NCBI GenBank assembly: GCA_965247245.1
Contig: CBDFGV010000003.1
Coordinates: 186,001-250,000 of the forward strand
Reading direction: 5' to 3'
DNA length: 64,000 nucleotides
Source: Tectiglobus sp965247245
GTDB lineage: Bacteria; Pseudomonadota; Alphaproteobacteria; Rhizobiales; Hyphomicrobiaceae
The notes under the pieces were generated by a model. The model was not told the origin of the DNA. It searched no databases and was given only the letters and a program-made list of their open reading frames with translations. Made by a program: the position numbers and the translations under genes. Positions 17,552 through 26,466 of the stretch are shown one piece after another (the first letter of the stretch is position 1; the number at the start of each line of letters is the position of its first letter).

Positions 17552-18394
17552 TCAAACCACCCGGTCGCCCGCAATCTGGACGCGGCGCATGATCCGCTCG
17601 TGATCGTGAACATCGTGCAGGGCGAGATGCTTGACGCAGCGGTTATCCCAAAAGGCAACCGAGCCCTTCTCCCAACGAAAGCGGCAGGTGAATTCCGGCT
17701 GGTGGCCCCAGTCCATCAGGTAGTTGAGCAGCGGCTCGCTTTCCTCTTCGGTCATGCCGTCGAAGCCTACCGAATAGGAATGATTGACGAACAGACACTC
17801 GCGGCCTGTCTCCGGGTGGGTGCGGACCACCGGGTGCAGGTTGCGGGTCTCGCGCCAATCATTGTCATCGCGTACAGCCGTTGATCGTTTTGCCATAGCA
17901 GCCGGCGAACCAGGCCCGGCCACTTTGCGATCGGTGTGCGCGCACTTGAGATCGGCCAGCATGGTCTTCATGCCGTCTGACAGGCGCTCATAGGCGAGAT
18001 ACTGGTTGGCGAATAGTGTGTCGCCGCCGAACGGTGGTACTTCGAGCGCATAGAGAATAGCACCCATAGGCGGCTCGGCCATCATGGTGGTGTCGGTGTG
18101 CCATTCCTCGCCGACGATGCGTGTGTCACCGGGTTTGCGCACAATCGTGACCACTTCCGGATCATGATCTCCGGTATTGAAGTTCGGATGCACGAAAATC
18201 TCGCCGAAGCGCCGCGCAAGGCGCTTGTGTTGGTCGACATCGAAGTCCTGGTCGCGAAAGAAGATGACGCAGTTATCGAGCAACGCCTGCCGGATCTGCG
18301 TAATGGTTTCGTCATTGAGGTCATGCGAGAGATCGACGCCTTCAATCTCAGCGCCTAAAGCAGTGGCGATTGGTTTGACTTTGATGCTTGCCAT
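17552..18394 (-). CDS. TauD/TfdA-family Fe(II)/2-oxoglutarate dioxygenase
   Basis: A 280-residue non-haem iron dioxygenase starting at MASIKVKPIA. Iron ligands are His99 and Asp101 (EEWHTDTT) and His256 (CVKHLAL); Arg267 or Arg271 (RIMRRVQ) should bind 2-oxoglutarate. The numbering is almost the same as in E. coli TauD (His99, Asp101, His255). The family hydroxylates taurine, sulfonates, phenoxyacids and other acids. It is followed upstream on the same strand by a DMT exporter and a hydratase, and faces a CoA-ligase operon, so it is likely an entry enzyme of that degradation cluster. Confidence 0.92.
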   Translation of the reverse strand: MASIKVKPIATALGAEIEGVDLSHDLNDETITQIRQALLDNCVIFFRDQDFDVDQHKRLARRFGEIFVHPNFNTGDHDPEVVTIVRKPGDTRIVGEEWHTDTTMMAEPPMGAILYALEVPPFGGDTLFANQYLAYERLSDGMKTMLADLKCAHTDRKVAGPGSPAAMAKRSTAVRDDNDWRETRNLHPVVRTHPETGRECLFVNHSYSVGFDGMTEEESEPLLNYLMDWGHQPEFTCRFRWEKGSVAFWDNRCVKHLALHDVHDHERIMRRVQIAGDRVV

Positions 18395-18500
18395 GCCGGA
18401 ACCTACTTGCCGCCTCGCAACTTGAATGCATGCAACGGTGCCACGCCCCGGGCAGGACGAGCAATGCAGTTGCGGCAACGATCATCTACGCGAACAAACC

Positions 18501-19493
18501 CTAGTCGCTCTCAGCCGCAACCTGCGCAGCCGCACGTTTGGCCAACTGCTGTTCGCGCCAGGCCACATAAATGCCGGCACCTGCAATGAGCCCCATTCCG
18601 GCAAAAGACAGGATGTCCGGCACGTGGCCCCACATCGCGTAGCCCCAAAAAGTCGCAAAGATCAGATACGAATAGTCGAATGGAGCAAGCCAGCTCGACT
18701 CGGCTGTCTGATAAGCCCGGGACAGCGAGACGTTGGCGGTGAGGTTGATGAAGGACGTCGCGATAACGACCCCAAGAACCCACCACTCCAGCGGTCGCCA
18801 TGCCGTCAAGAGGTAAGGCCATGCGGCAGCCAGATCAGGCGCAGGCGGAACAGCGGTGACAACCGCGAGGCCGATGATGCCAACTGAAACAAAGGCAATG
18901 CCGACACCGAATGCCAGCGTGACAGGATGCTCATTGCGACAGAGCTTGCGCGTGGTCATCACCATCAAGGCATAACAGAACCCGGCGCAGACAGGCAGCA
19001 GTGAGACCCACTTAAAGCCGTCAGTGCCCGGCTTCAAAATGAGGAGCGTGCCGCAAAAACCAGCGGCAATGGCGAGGCCCCGCCTTGGTCCGATGCGCTC
19101 ACCCAGAATGATCACGGAAAGCACCGCAACAAACAGCGGGAATACGTAAAGGCCAGCCGCAATCTCCGACAGGCTGAGTACAGGAACGCCGCCAAAGAAC
19201 AACACCATCGTGCCGACAAGCAAAAGCGAACGTAAAGTCACCGCCCAAAGTCGTTGCGGTCTCGGAACCGCCGTGCGGAAGAGAACAAACGAGATCAGGA
19301 TAAGCAGTGTCAAGTTACCGGTTGCTCGGATCGTCTGCATTTGCCAGAGCGAGATTTCCGAGCTGGTGAGCTTGACGAGGCTGTCCTGAAACCCGAGCAG
19401 GAACAGCGCAAAGACCATAAGCGCCGCCGCGCGCCCGGGATTGTCGGGCGGCGCCGTATCAGCAGCCGGCGAGACAGAGACAGGCGTCCTCAT
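18501..19493 (-). CDS. EamA/DMT-family transporter
   Basis: A 330-residue inner-membrane protein with about ten transmembrane helices in two EamA repeats (first about residues 25-155, second about 165-310). The repeat hallmarks FFGGVPVLSLSEIAAGLYVFPLFVA and FATFWGYAMWGHVPD (given in part) sit at equivalent places near the end of each half. DMT proteins export amino acids, metabolites or drugs. Its start overlaps the hydratase stop by 4 bp (ATGA), so the two are translationally coupled. Substrate unknown. Confidence 0.88.
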   Translation of the reverse strand: MRTPVSVSPAADTAPPDNPGRAAALMVFALFLLGFQDSLVKLTSSEISLWQMQTIRATGNLTLLILISFVLFRTAVPRPQRLWAVTLRSLLLVGTMVLFFGGVPVLSLSEIAAGLYVFPLFVAVLSVIILGERIGPRRGLAIAAGFCGTLLILKPGTDGFKWVSLLPVCAGFCYALMVMTTRKLCRNEHPVTLAFGVGIAFVSVGIIGLAVVTAVPPAPDLAAAWPYLLTAWRPLEWWVLGVVIATSFINLTANVSLSRAYQTAESSWLAPFDYSYLIFATFWGYAMWGHVPDILSFAGMGLIAGAGIYVAWREQQLAKRAAAQVAAESD

Positions 19494-20257
19494 GAGAAGG
19501 TAATGTCCACCGTTCCGAGTGTGCCGTAATCTGCAATCACGTGGTCGCCTGACTTGACGCCATCAAGACCGGTGCAGGTGCCCGTCGTGATGATATCACC
19601 GGCTTTGAGGCCGCGGCCAAACTTGGATTGCTGGTTGGCCAGCCAGACCATGACATTCAGAGGATCTCCCAACGCCAACGCGCCAACACCCGATCCTTTT
19701 TGCTGTCCATTGATGGTCACAGAAACAGCATGGTCCTTGAGGTCGAACGGACTGACCGCGGTCGACCAAGCGCCGGTCACCAACGCGATGTTGGCACCAC
19801 CATCGGCCGTCACCAGAAAGCGACCCTTACCTGCAAGTCCGCCTGCGAGGCGCGTGCCGACAACCTCAATTGAACCAGCAACGGCATCGATTGCTGCGGC
19901 GACATCCTCAATGTCATAGGGCTCAGACTGCGCTGGCAGATCCTTGCCCATGCGGAAACCAAACTCACCTTCCACCGCCGGCATTTGTTCGGCAACAATC
20001 GCGACAGTGGCCGGACTCGTGAAGTAATAGGGCTTCAAAACGGGGCCGGAGCCAGGCTCACTCGTGCCAAGAATGCGCTGGGCTTCCTCGCTGGTCGAAC
20101 CGACCTTGAGGCCGACAATTGGATAGCCAGAGAGCGTCGCAATCTCGCCCTGGATGGCATAGGCCTCGTCATTGTTGGCTGGTTCTGGAATGGCCGCAGC
20201 GTCCACCACGGTTCCGTTCTTGCGTGCATTCCACAGGAGTTCCGCCTGGCCTGTCAT
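19490..20257 (-). CDS. 2-keto-4-pentenoate hydratase (FAH family)
   Basis: A 255-residue enzyme of the fumarylacetoacetate hydrolase fold, hydratase/decarboxylase branch (MhpD, DmpE, XylJ). Typical elements are GLKVGSTS (residues about 48-55), the metal-binding EGEFGFRMGKDL (about 95-106), GDPLNVMVWLAN and the C-terminal IITTGTCTGL. The family hydrates 2-hydroxypenta-2,4-dienoate formed after meta-cleavage of aromatics. It is the first gene of a minus-strand operon with the DMT transporter. A related gene is at 49137. Confidence 0.9.
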   Translation of the reverse strand: MTGQAELLWNARKNGTVVDAAAIPEPANNDEAYAIQGEIATLSGYPIVGLKVGSTSEEAQRILGTSEPGSGPVLKPYYFTSPATVAIVAEQMPAVEGEFGFRMGKDLPAQSEPYDIEDVAAAIDAVAGSIEVVGTRLAGGLAGKGRFLVTADGGANIALVTGAWSTAVSPFDLKDHAVSVTINGQQKGSGVGALALGDPLNVMVWLANQQSKFGRGLKAGDIITTGTCTGLDGVKSGDHVIADYGTLGTVDITFS

Positions 20258-20385
20258 TTCGTCCCCCAGAGTTTATGGTTTTTGGCTGCGATGTTCGCAT
20301 GCGTGATGAAACCGTAGAGCATCTGGACCGCGGCCGCCATCATCTGGTTCAACGAACGTACCAGCAGGCATGAAGGCAGCGACCG

Positions 20386-21975
20386 GTGAAGCTGACAGAC
20401 TATACAACCTATGCCGATGCTCAGGCCAACTATAGCAGTGCACGGCTGTGGGAGTTGTTCAGTGGCGACCGTGAGCAGCTCAATCTGGCGTATGAGTGCA
20501 TTGATCGTCACGCAGCCGAGGGAGACCGGGTTGCGGTCCGCGTGATCCGGGCGGATGGCAATGACGAGATCCTGACCTTTGGGCAGATCGCACGCGCCTC
20601 ATCGCAGTTCGCGCATTGGCTGACTGAACAGGGCGCGCAACAGGGCGACCGCATCTGCATCATGCTGGAGCCATCGCTGGCGTTCTATGCAGCCGTGTTC
20701 GGTGCGATCAAGGCTGGTGCAATAGCAGTTCCTCTATTCACACTGTTCGGTCCCGATGGCGTGCGTCTCAGGGTCGAGGACTGCAATCCCAGGGTGCTGA
20801 TCACCAACCAGGACAAATGGCCAACGACACAAGGCCTGGATGGCTTGGCGGTGCACCTCGATACGGATGTCATGGAAGCCATCCAGGCATACCCCGAGAC
20901 CTATGCCGTCGGGTCTGCTGCCAACGATATGGCTGCCTACCAGTACACATCCGGCACAACGCGCGAACTGCCGGATGCCGTCAAACATACGCATCGTGCC
21001 GTGGTTGTTGTCTGCAATGCCGCGCTTTATGCAACAGGCGTCAGACCGGGAGATCGCTTCTTCTGCCCATCGTCGCCAGCATGGGGGCACGGCATGTGGC
21101 ATGGCACGTTCGCGCCTTTGGCCTTGGGCGTGGAGACAGGTACCTTTGCCGGCAAGTTCTCACCGGAGCGACTCCTGCAGGCATTAGAACAGTACGAGAT
21201 CACCAATCTCTCAGCTGCAGCCACGCACTATCGCATGATGATGAATTGCGGTCGCGCTGGTGCGCACAACTACACAATCCAAAAGTTGTCATTCACCGGG
21301 GAGCCGATCGACAGCGAGACGGAAGCCTATACCCGCAACATCTTCCAGGCGCCGGTGTGCAGCATCTACGGGACGACGGAGATCGGCGTCATCCTGGCCA
21401 GTTATCCGGGAGCATCGGACTTCGCTGTTAAGCCAGGCTCGCTCGGTAAAGCTGTGCCCGGCGTTGAAGTCGGTGTTCTCCGACCGGACGGTTCACACTG
21501 CACTCCCGATGAGATTGGCGAGCTGAAAGTTCGGCGCCGAGATGGTTGGTTGCCGACCCGCGATCGCGGTTGGGTCGACGGTGATGGCTACTTCTTCCAC
21601 GCTGGACGGGCCGACGATGTGATTATTTCAGCCGGCTACACCATCGGTGCGGTCGAAGTGGAGGACACACTCCTTAAGCATGCCGATGTGACGGAAGCAG
21701 CCGTGATCGGCATTGCTGATGACATGCGCGGTCAGGTCGTCAAAGCCTTCATCGTGTCGGCCCGCACCCAGAGCGAAGCCTTCACCGTTGAACTTCAGGA
21801 TTTTGTGCGCGACCGCCTGAGTGCACACGAGTATCCGCGTCAGGTCGAAGTGGTGAGCGCATTGCCCAAGACACCAGCGGGTAAGGTCAACCGCAAGACC
21901 TTGCGTGAACTTGAGGCTTCAAAGAGGCAAGCAACTTCCTCCCTCTCCCCGCAAGCGGGGAGAGGGTCGGGGTGA
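20386..21975 (+). CDS. Acyl/aryl-CoA ligase (AMP-binding)
   Basis: A 529-residue ANL-superfamily ligase, starting at GTG, that activates a carboxylic acid to its CoA thioester via an acyl-AMP. The P-loop is YTSGTTRELP (residues about 186-195), the adenine motif YGTTEIG (about 326-332), the hinge region RADDVIISAGYTIG, and the catalytic Lys near the C-terminus in KTPAGKVNR. The C-terminal dozen residues (SSLSPQAGRGSG) are encoded by a palindromic repeat that has run into the gene. It leads an operon with a MaoC-type dehydratase and a CoA transferase. Substrate probably an aromatic, alicyclic or short branched acid. Confidence 0.92.
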   Translation: MKLTDYTTYADAQANYSSARLWELFSGDREQLNLAYECIDRHAAEGDRVAVRVIRADGNDEILTFGQIARASSQFAHWLTEQGAQQGDRICIMLEPSLAFYAAVFGAIKAGAIAVPLFTLFGPDGVRLRVEDCNPRVLITNQDKWPTTQGLDGLAVHLDTDVMEAIQAYPETYAVGSAANDMAAYQYTSGTTRELPDAVKHTHRAVVVVCNAALYATGVRPGDRFFCPSSPAWGHGMWHGTFAPLALGVETGTFAGKFSPERLLQALEQYEITNLSAAATHYRMMMNCGRAGAHNYTIQKLSFTGEPIDSETEAYTRNIFQAPVCSIYGTTEIGVILASYPGASDFAVKPGSLGKAVPGVEVGVLRPDGSHCTPDEIGELKVRRRDGWLPTRDRGWVDGDGYFFHAGRADDVIISAGYTIGAVEVEDTLLKHADVTEAAVIGIADDMRGQVVKAFIVSARTQSEAFTVELQDFVRDRLSAHEYPRQVEVVSALPKTPAGKVNRKTLRELEASKRQATSSLSPQAGRGSG

Positions 21976-21981
21976 GGGGGC
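21938..21981. repeat. Palindromic GC-rich interspersed-type repeat
   Basis: CCCTCTCCCCGC-AA-GCGGGGAGAGGG forms a 12-bp perfect hairpin (21941-21966), followed by TCGGGGTGAGGGGG. This resembles a dispersed element seen between genes in many proteobacteria. Here it overlaps the 3' end of the ligase gene and supplies its last codons and stop. It may also shape the mRNA between the ligase and the next gene. Confidence 0.7.
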
Positions 21982-22053
21982 AGAGGCAAGACGCGAAGCT
22001 AGGGCTAGAACTGACATCGAATATTTGGCCAGCAACGGCATAGGACGAAACAA

Positions 22054-23205
22054 ATGAGTGAAAGCACCACCGATCTGTTCCCGAAGATCACCGAGGAAGG
22101 ACTTGAGGTTCTGCGCGGACGTATCGGTGTGCCGATCGAGAATACCTTGGAGCCATGGTGTTACGAGGCGACACGCGACAACATCCGGCATTACGCGCAC
22201 GGCATCGGTGACGACAATCCGCTTTGGTGCGATCCCGACTACGCGGCCAAAACGAAGTTCGGTACCATCGTCGCGCTCCCAAGTTTCCTATTCGCAACCA
22301 ACCGGATTATCTCTGGCTACGTCGGTGGACTGCCGGGCGTACATGCGATGTGGGCGGGCGCAGATTGGACCTGGCACAAACCCGTCCTGCGCAATGATGA
22401 GATCACAACAACGGCTCATCTCAAGGATCTCGTCGAGCACCAAACGCGCTTTGCCGGACGCGCCATCCAGCAGATCTATCACGTCAACTTCTTCAACCAG
22501 TCCGGCGACCTGGTGGCCGAGGCAGATAGTTGGTGCTTCCGCACTGATCGCGATGAGGCGCGCGAGCGCGGCACAAAATATAAAGACGTCAAAGCCAAAC
22601 CTGATCGCGTCTACAGCGATGAGGAACTCGCCGACTTCTTCGAACTTTATGCCAACGAAGAAGTACGTGGCGCGGAGACGCGCTACTGGGACGACGTCAA
22701 CGAAGGCGACGAACTCCGCCCGCTTGCCAAAGGCCCGATGACGGTCACCGGCTTTATCGCGTACGCACAAGGCTGGGGTGGCCTTTACATCCGCGCCAAT
22801 AAACTCAACTGGCGACAGATCGCAGCCCATCCAGGTCTCGGCATTAAGAACCGTTTCGGCATTCCGGATTGTCCGGAGCGCGTCCATTGGGAGGACGACT
22901 TTGCCCGCATGGTCGGTACGCCCGGCGCCTACGACTATGGCCCAGAGCGATGCTCCTGGCTGACGCATCACCTCACCAACTGGATGGGCGATGATGGGTT
23001 CCTGCGCCGCGCCACTTCCAAGATCCGTCGCCATAACCCGGCCGGTGATCTGCTCACCTTCACAGGCAAAGTGGTTCGCAAATACAAGGACGGGGAGCGT
23101 CACCTCGTCGAAATTAATCAAGAGGCCCGCAACCAGGATGGCGAACTGTCGATCATCGGCACAGGCACGGTTGAGCTGCCAGCGCGCGTCGGCTCGTCGT
23201 CATGA
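22054..23205 (+). CDS. MaoC-like / FAS1-type double hot-dog dehydratase
   Basis: A 383-residue protein with two hot-dog domains. The first (residues about 20-165) carries YAHGIGDDNPLWCDP, the hydratase-2-like motif with catalytic Asp and His, and ends with FFNQSGDLVAEADSW. The second (about 200-375) covers FIAYAQGWG and the HNPAGDLLTFTGKVVRK segment. The family hydrates enoyl-CoA or dehydrates hydroxyacyl-CoA. Its stop overlaps the start of the CoA transferase by 4 bp (ATGA). In this operon it would act on the CoA thioester made by the ligase. Confidence 0.88.
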   Translation: MSESTTDLFPKITEEGLEVLRGRIGVPIENTLEPWCYEATRDNIRHYAHGIGDDNPLWCDPDYAAKTKFGTIVALPSFLFATNRIISGYVGGLPGVHAMWAGADWTWHKPVLRNDEITTTAHLKDLVEHQTRFAGRAIQQIYHVNFFNQSGDLVAEADSWCFRTDRDEARERGTKYKDVKAKPDRVYSDEELADFFELYANEEVRGAETRYWDDVNEGDELRPLAKGPMTVTGFIAYAQGWGGLYIRANKLNWRQIAAHPGLGIKNRFGIPDCPERVHWEDDFARMVGTPGAYDYGPERCSWLTHHLTNWMGDDGFLRRATSKIRRHNPAGDLLTFTGKVVRKYKDGERHLVEINQEARNQDGELSIIGTGTVELPARVGSSS

Positions 23206-24446
23206 CCAAAACGGCGCTGCCATTGTCTGGCGTCCGTGTGCTTGACCTATCGCGTGTCTTGGCCGGGCCCTATTGCTCGCTGGTCCTGGCTGATATGGGT
23301 GCGGACATCATCAAGATCGAAAGCACAACGACGGGCGATGACTCACGGACGTTTTCCGTGCCGAGCATCGAGGGCCACTCGGTTTACTTCATGCACGTCA
23401 ATCGTAACAAGCGCTCGGTTGCGATCGATCTGAAGGCACCGGCCGGGAAGGAAGCGTTCCGTCGTTTGGTTGCCAAGTCAGACATCGTACTGGAGAATTT
23501 CCGAACCGGCGTCATGGAGCGTCTTGACCTTGGCTATGACAAGCTCAAGCAGATCAAGTCCGACCTCGTCTACTGTGCGATCTCTGGCTATGGCCGCAGC
23601 GGCCCGAATGCCCACGTTCCCGGCTACGACCCTGTCGCCCAGGCCGAGTCCGGTTTCATGTCCATGAACGGCGAACCTGATGGCGAGGCACAGCGCACAG
23701 GTCCGTCTATCGTTGATATGGTGTGCGGTCTGTTTGCCGCGCAATCAATCACGGCGGCGCTGCGCCATGCAGAGCGGACGGGTGAGGGCCGCTTTATCGA
23801 AGCTTCCCTCTACGAGACCGGCATGAATATGCTGATCAACTTTGCCGGCTCTTATCTGGTCACGGGTCAGGAGGCCACGCGTGCAGGTAACACCAATCAG
23901 GTGGCGCAACCGGCGGGTGTGTATCAGGCATCCGACGGGCCCTTCATGTTGTCGGTCATCACTGATGCGCAATTTACAAAGCTATGCCGTGATGTAATTG
24001 AGCGTCCGGACTTACTTGAGGATGCACGCTTCACCACTAATCCGCTGCGCGTCGAAAACATGGATGCGTTGAAGCAGGCGCTCGGCGAGGTCTTCGCCAG
24101 TCGGACGCGCGAGGATTGGGTCAAGCGATTAAGGGCGGCAGATGTGCCGGTCGGCTCCGTTGCCTCGATATCGGAAGCATTGACGTCCGACATCACACAA
24201 GCGCGCGATGTCGTCCAACACGTCAGCCACTCCGGCGTTGGAAGCTACCCCGCACTAATGGGGCCGGTCCGCCTGCATGACAGTGAACCAACCCCACTCA
24301 ACGGAGCGCCGCTGCTTGGGGAGCATACCCACGAGGTGTTGCGCGATGTGGCCGGCCTGGATCCAGCATTGATAACAACGCTGGAAGAGGCCGGTGTCAT
24401 CAAGTCAGCAGTCATCAAGTCAGCGACCGGCAAGTCGGCAACCTGA
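23202..24446 (+). CDS. CaiB/BaiF family (type III) CoA transferase
   Basis: A 414-residue family III CoA transferase, which moves CoA between carboxylic acids through an aspartyl-CoA anhydride. Family features: LSGVRVLDLSRVLAGPYCS (residues about 7-25), ADMGADIIKIE, NRNKRSVAIDL, GYGRSGP, then YDPVAQAESGFMSMNGEPDG in part, where an Asp near residue 166 is the expected nucleophile, and PAGVYQASDG. It is coupled to the dehydratase by a 4-bp overlap. The last 17 residues (VIKSAVIKSATGKSAT) come from a 15-bp tandem repeat at 24396-24440. Confidence 0.92.
   Translation: MTKTALPLSGVRVLDLSRVLAGPYCSLVLADMGADIIKIESTTTGDDSRTFSVPSIEGHSVYFMHVNRNKRSVAIDLKAPAGKEAFRRLVAKSDIVLENFRTGVMERLDLGYDKLKQIKSDLVYCAISGYGRSGPNAHVPGYDPVAQAESGFMSMNGEPDGEAQRTGPSIVDMVCGLFAAQSITAALRHAERTGEGRFIEASLYETGMNMLINFAGSYLVTGQEATRAGNTNQVAQPAGVYQASDGPFMLSVITDAQFTKLCRDVIERPDLLEDARFTTNPLRVENMDALKQALGEVFASRTREDWVKRLRAADVPVGSVASISEALTSDITQARDVVQHVSHSGVGSYPALMGPVRLHDSEPTPLNGAPLLGEHTHEVLRDVAGLDPALITTLEEAGVIKSAVIKSATGKSAT
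24396..24440 (+). repeat. 15-bp tandem repeat at the 3' end of the CoA transferase gene
   Basis: Units GTCATCAAGTCAGCA, GTCATCAAGTCAGCG and the diverged ACCGGCAAGTCGGCA follow each other in frame and encode VIKSA-VIKSA-TGKSA. Only the C-terminal tail is affected. Confidence 0.75.
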
Positions 24447-24474
24447 TGACTAGCATGCGTCAGGGCACCTGCGA

Positions 24475-24786
24475 TCAGAACTCAAGCTTTGCGACGTGAC
24501 TTGTGATTTCACGCATTTCGAATTCCTGCCCGGCTGTCACGATGCAGGACTTCATGCTTGGCCAGGTGATCAAAACAGTGAACGATCGCGAGCGCTTGTT
24601 GCTCCAGATCTCCAAAAGCCGTCCTTCCTTGGACAGGCCGATCGCGGCTTGCTGTTCTTTGTGCTTGCCCGAAAGAAGAGCGACAATTTCTGAACGCTCA
24701 CCGCACTGCGGCGCCTGGGCGTGTGATACTTGAATCGCAGCCGTGCTCATCAGCGCGGCGATCGCGAGGGTCTTGAGGATGCGCAT
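24475..24786 (-). CDS. Small periplasmic protein
   Basis: A 103-residue exported protein. The start MRILKTLAIAA is preferred because AAAGGA is 7 bases upstream; an ATG two codons earlier is too close to it. Signal peptide residues 1-24 (cleavage after SHA). The mature part has two Cys (QCGERSE near residue 29 and KSCIVTAGQEFE near 81), probably disulfide bonded, and ends VAKLEF. Proteins of this layout (short, two Cys, aromatic Trp-rich middle) are common in Rhizobiales and have no known function. Confidence 0.7.
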   Translation of the reverse strand: MRILKTLAIAALMSTAAIQVSHAQAPQCGERSEIVALLSGKHKEQQAAIGLSKEGRLLEIWSNKRSRSFTVLITWPSMKSCIVTAGQEFEMREITSHVAKLEF

Positions 24787-24908
24787 GGCCATATCCTTTG
24801 GCTTCGTTGCTAGGTCTTTACTGATGCGCATCTTTGCAGTTGCAACTCCGCAAGGAAGTTACTTGGGTCACAAAGCCAGGAACTTTTTTTGAAGCTGCGG
24901 TTTCAGCC

Positions 24909-25208
24909 CTATGGCTCGCTGGCATCCGTCATCGGCAGCACTTCGATCTCAGCGCCGGACTTTTCCAACATCGGCGTCTGTGACGTCCGTCGAAAGTCCT
25001 GGGCGTAAGCGTCGAAACCGGCTTGATTGCGAAACGAGACGATGTGCATTTCAACAGTGCCGTCATCGTTTCGCATCCGCCGCTCAAGTTTCCCGCCATG
25101 CTCCTTGAGCAACGGCAGAACTCTATCCTCATAGATCTGGAAGAACCCGACGCCATTCTTAGGGATACGTGCAATGACGACGAACTGCAGTTCGGAACCT
25201 GCGGACAT
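24909..25208 (-). CDS. Small dimeric alpha/beta-barrel protein (NIPSNAP/DUF1330-like)
   Basis: A 99-residue protein with a ferredoxin-like beta-alpha-beta pattern: LQFVVIARIPKNG, a helix YEDRVLPLLKEHGG, a strand GTVEMHIVSFRNQ, a helix FDAYAQDFRR and the closing strand GAEIEVLPM. This matches the dimeric alpha/beta-barrel superfamily. The closest named families are NIPSNAP and DUF1330, but I cannot choose. No catalytic residues are evident and the neighbours give no hint. Confidence 0.65.
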   Translation of the reverse strand: MSAGSELQFVVIARIPKNGVGFFQIYEDRVLPLLKEHGGKLERRMRNDDGTVEMHIVSFRNQAGFDAYAQDFRRTSQTPMLEKSGAEIEVLPMTDASEP

Positions 25209-25457
25209 GAAAGTGGGCTCTCGCGTGGTGACCTGATTGCGGGCTTTGCAACGCCATCAAGACTTAGAGTGCCATCCGCGTGCTGGCCAGCACGTTCCGA
25301 TTGAATTGAATTGGGAAGTACCACCAGATACCACCGGGCAGACGTGCTGCGTGGGTCAAGCTGAACTGGGGGTACTTCTAGTAGATCTCCCCTCTCCTCC
25401 AATGGCGAACACAAAAAGAGAGGGGAGCAAATGAGACGATTGACCGATTGGTCGGGC
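25209..25457. other. Structured intergenic region with three inverted repeats
   Basis: Contains a perfect 16-bp palindrome CGTGCTGGCCAGCACG (25279-25294), an inverted pair GAAGTACC/GGTACTTC (25315-25322, 25371-25378) and a 10-bp hairpin stem CTCCCCTCTC/GAGAGGGGAG (25387-25396, 25418-25427). The last could terminate transcription of the DUF2780-like gene. The density of structure could also mean a small RNA. Confidence 0.45.
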
Positions 25458-25880
25458 CTACAGCAGTTCGCTGATGCCCGGCACTTTGTCCTGGATCGCC
25501 TGCGTAACCTCGGCAGGTGCGTTCTCCTTGATGAACCCGAGCACCTGGCCACCGACGGCCTTGGACTGATCAGTATCAAGGCCCATGCCTTGGAGTTGAC
25601 CGAGAAGTTCCATCAGCTGGCCGCCACCGCTGCCGCCGGTCAGTGAACTCAGCGCGCCGCCAACCATGCCACCGAGGCCGCCGAGCGCGCCGCCGCCCTC
25701 GCCGCCTTGGTCGGCGCGGGAGATCAAATCATCAGCGCCTGGCAACGCACCACTGAGCATGCCGGCAATGTCGTCCGGCAACGCCTGCATCAGCATTTTG
25801 AGAATGGCGCCGATAGCCGGCTCGGCGATGCTGGCATCAATGCCAACGTTCTGGGCAACACGGTTAATGAGGTCCTGCAT
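25458..25880 (-). CDS. DUF2780/DUF937-like helical protein
   Basis: A 140-residue protein starting MQDLINRVAQ (GGAG 7 bases upstream). It has two helical parts, residues 1-50 (IAEPAIGAILKMLMQALPDDIAG) and about 88-140, joined by a Gly-rich linker (QGGEGGGALGGLGGMVGGAL, residues about 58-80). The pattern of an N-terminal helical unit ending PGAD and a C-terminal unit ending in VPGI resembles the DUF2780 (VcgC/VcgE) and DUF937 families. No signal peptide. Function unknown. Confidence 0.65.
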   Translation of the reverse strand: MQDLINRVAQNVGIDASIAEPAIGAILKMLMQALPDDIAGMLSGALPGADDLISRADQGGEGGGALGGLGGMVGGALSSLTGGSGGGQLMELLGQLQGMGLDTDQSKAVGGQVLGFIKENAPAEVTQAIQDKVPGISELL

Positions 25881-26181
25881 TTGATGCTCCAATGAAATGT
25901 CGGGGCGTGGCTCAGCCGCGCCAAGAAATCCAAGTGTTAGAAGGCCGACATTAGCAGGTCAGACACTGGCCTCAACCGGCTTCACCTCAGAACAGTTCCT
26001 CCGTCCAGGAAAGAAAAATCGCGAAAAAGTCTCCAAGTGTGACGCGCATAACAGATACGGGGGGCGAGATCGTCCAGTTTCTCCTCAACGCTGACACCGC
26101 ACCTGAACCAGATCAGCGTTTCAAGCGACCCAACAATAAGGCCGGCAGACCAAAGAGAAGCCGGTGCCAGGAGAAACGGAA

Positions 26182-26424
26182 ATGTGGAAGGAGATAGCAG
26201 CAACCATCGTTCCAACGTCGGAGGGCCTGATGGCGCTCTTCGTTATCGCGACCTTCCTGGCCCCCCTGGTCACTTTCACCCCACCACTGAACATGAACGG
26301 TATGAGCCGCGCCGCCAATCAGCTCTCCCGCAAGACGATCCGTGGTCAGTTCAAGCCAACAATGATGGTGCAGAAGGCCAAGTCACCGCGTTTGCTGCGC
26401 CCGGCCGTCGCGAAGCCGGTTTGA
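26182..26424 (+). CDS. Possible small membrane protein
   Basis: An 80-residue frame starting at MWKEIAATIVP, with AGGAG 8 bases upstream, one hydrophobic segment (LMALFVIATFLAPLVTF, about residues 17-33) and a basic C-terminal half rich in Lys and Arg. It converges on smpB. No family recognised. The good ribosome binding site and single-helix layout support it, but base composition does not separate it clearly from non-coding DNA. Upstream, 25881-26181 holds nothing else I can support. Confidence 0.4.
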   Translation: MWKEIAATIVPTSEGLMALFVIATFLAPLVTFTPPLNMNGMSRAANQLSRKTIRGQFKPTMMVQKAKSPRLLRPAVAKPV

Positions 26425-26466
26425 TTGAGAATTAACCGACGAGGCCAGAGCCAAGCAGAATGGCCC

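Noticed and set aside
22288..23121. 277-residue frame antisense to the MaoC-type gene
   Set aside because: The plus-strand frame has clear hot-dog motifs and coupled neighbours.
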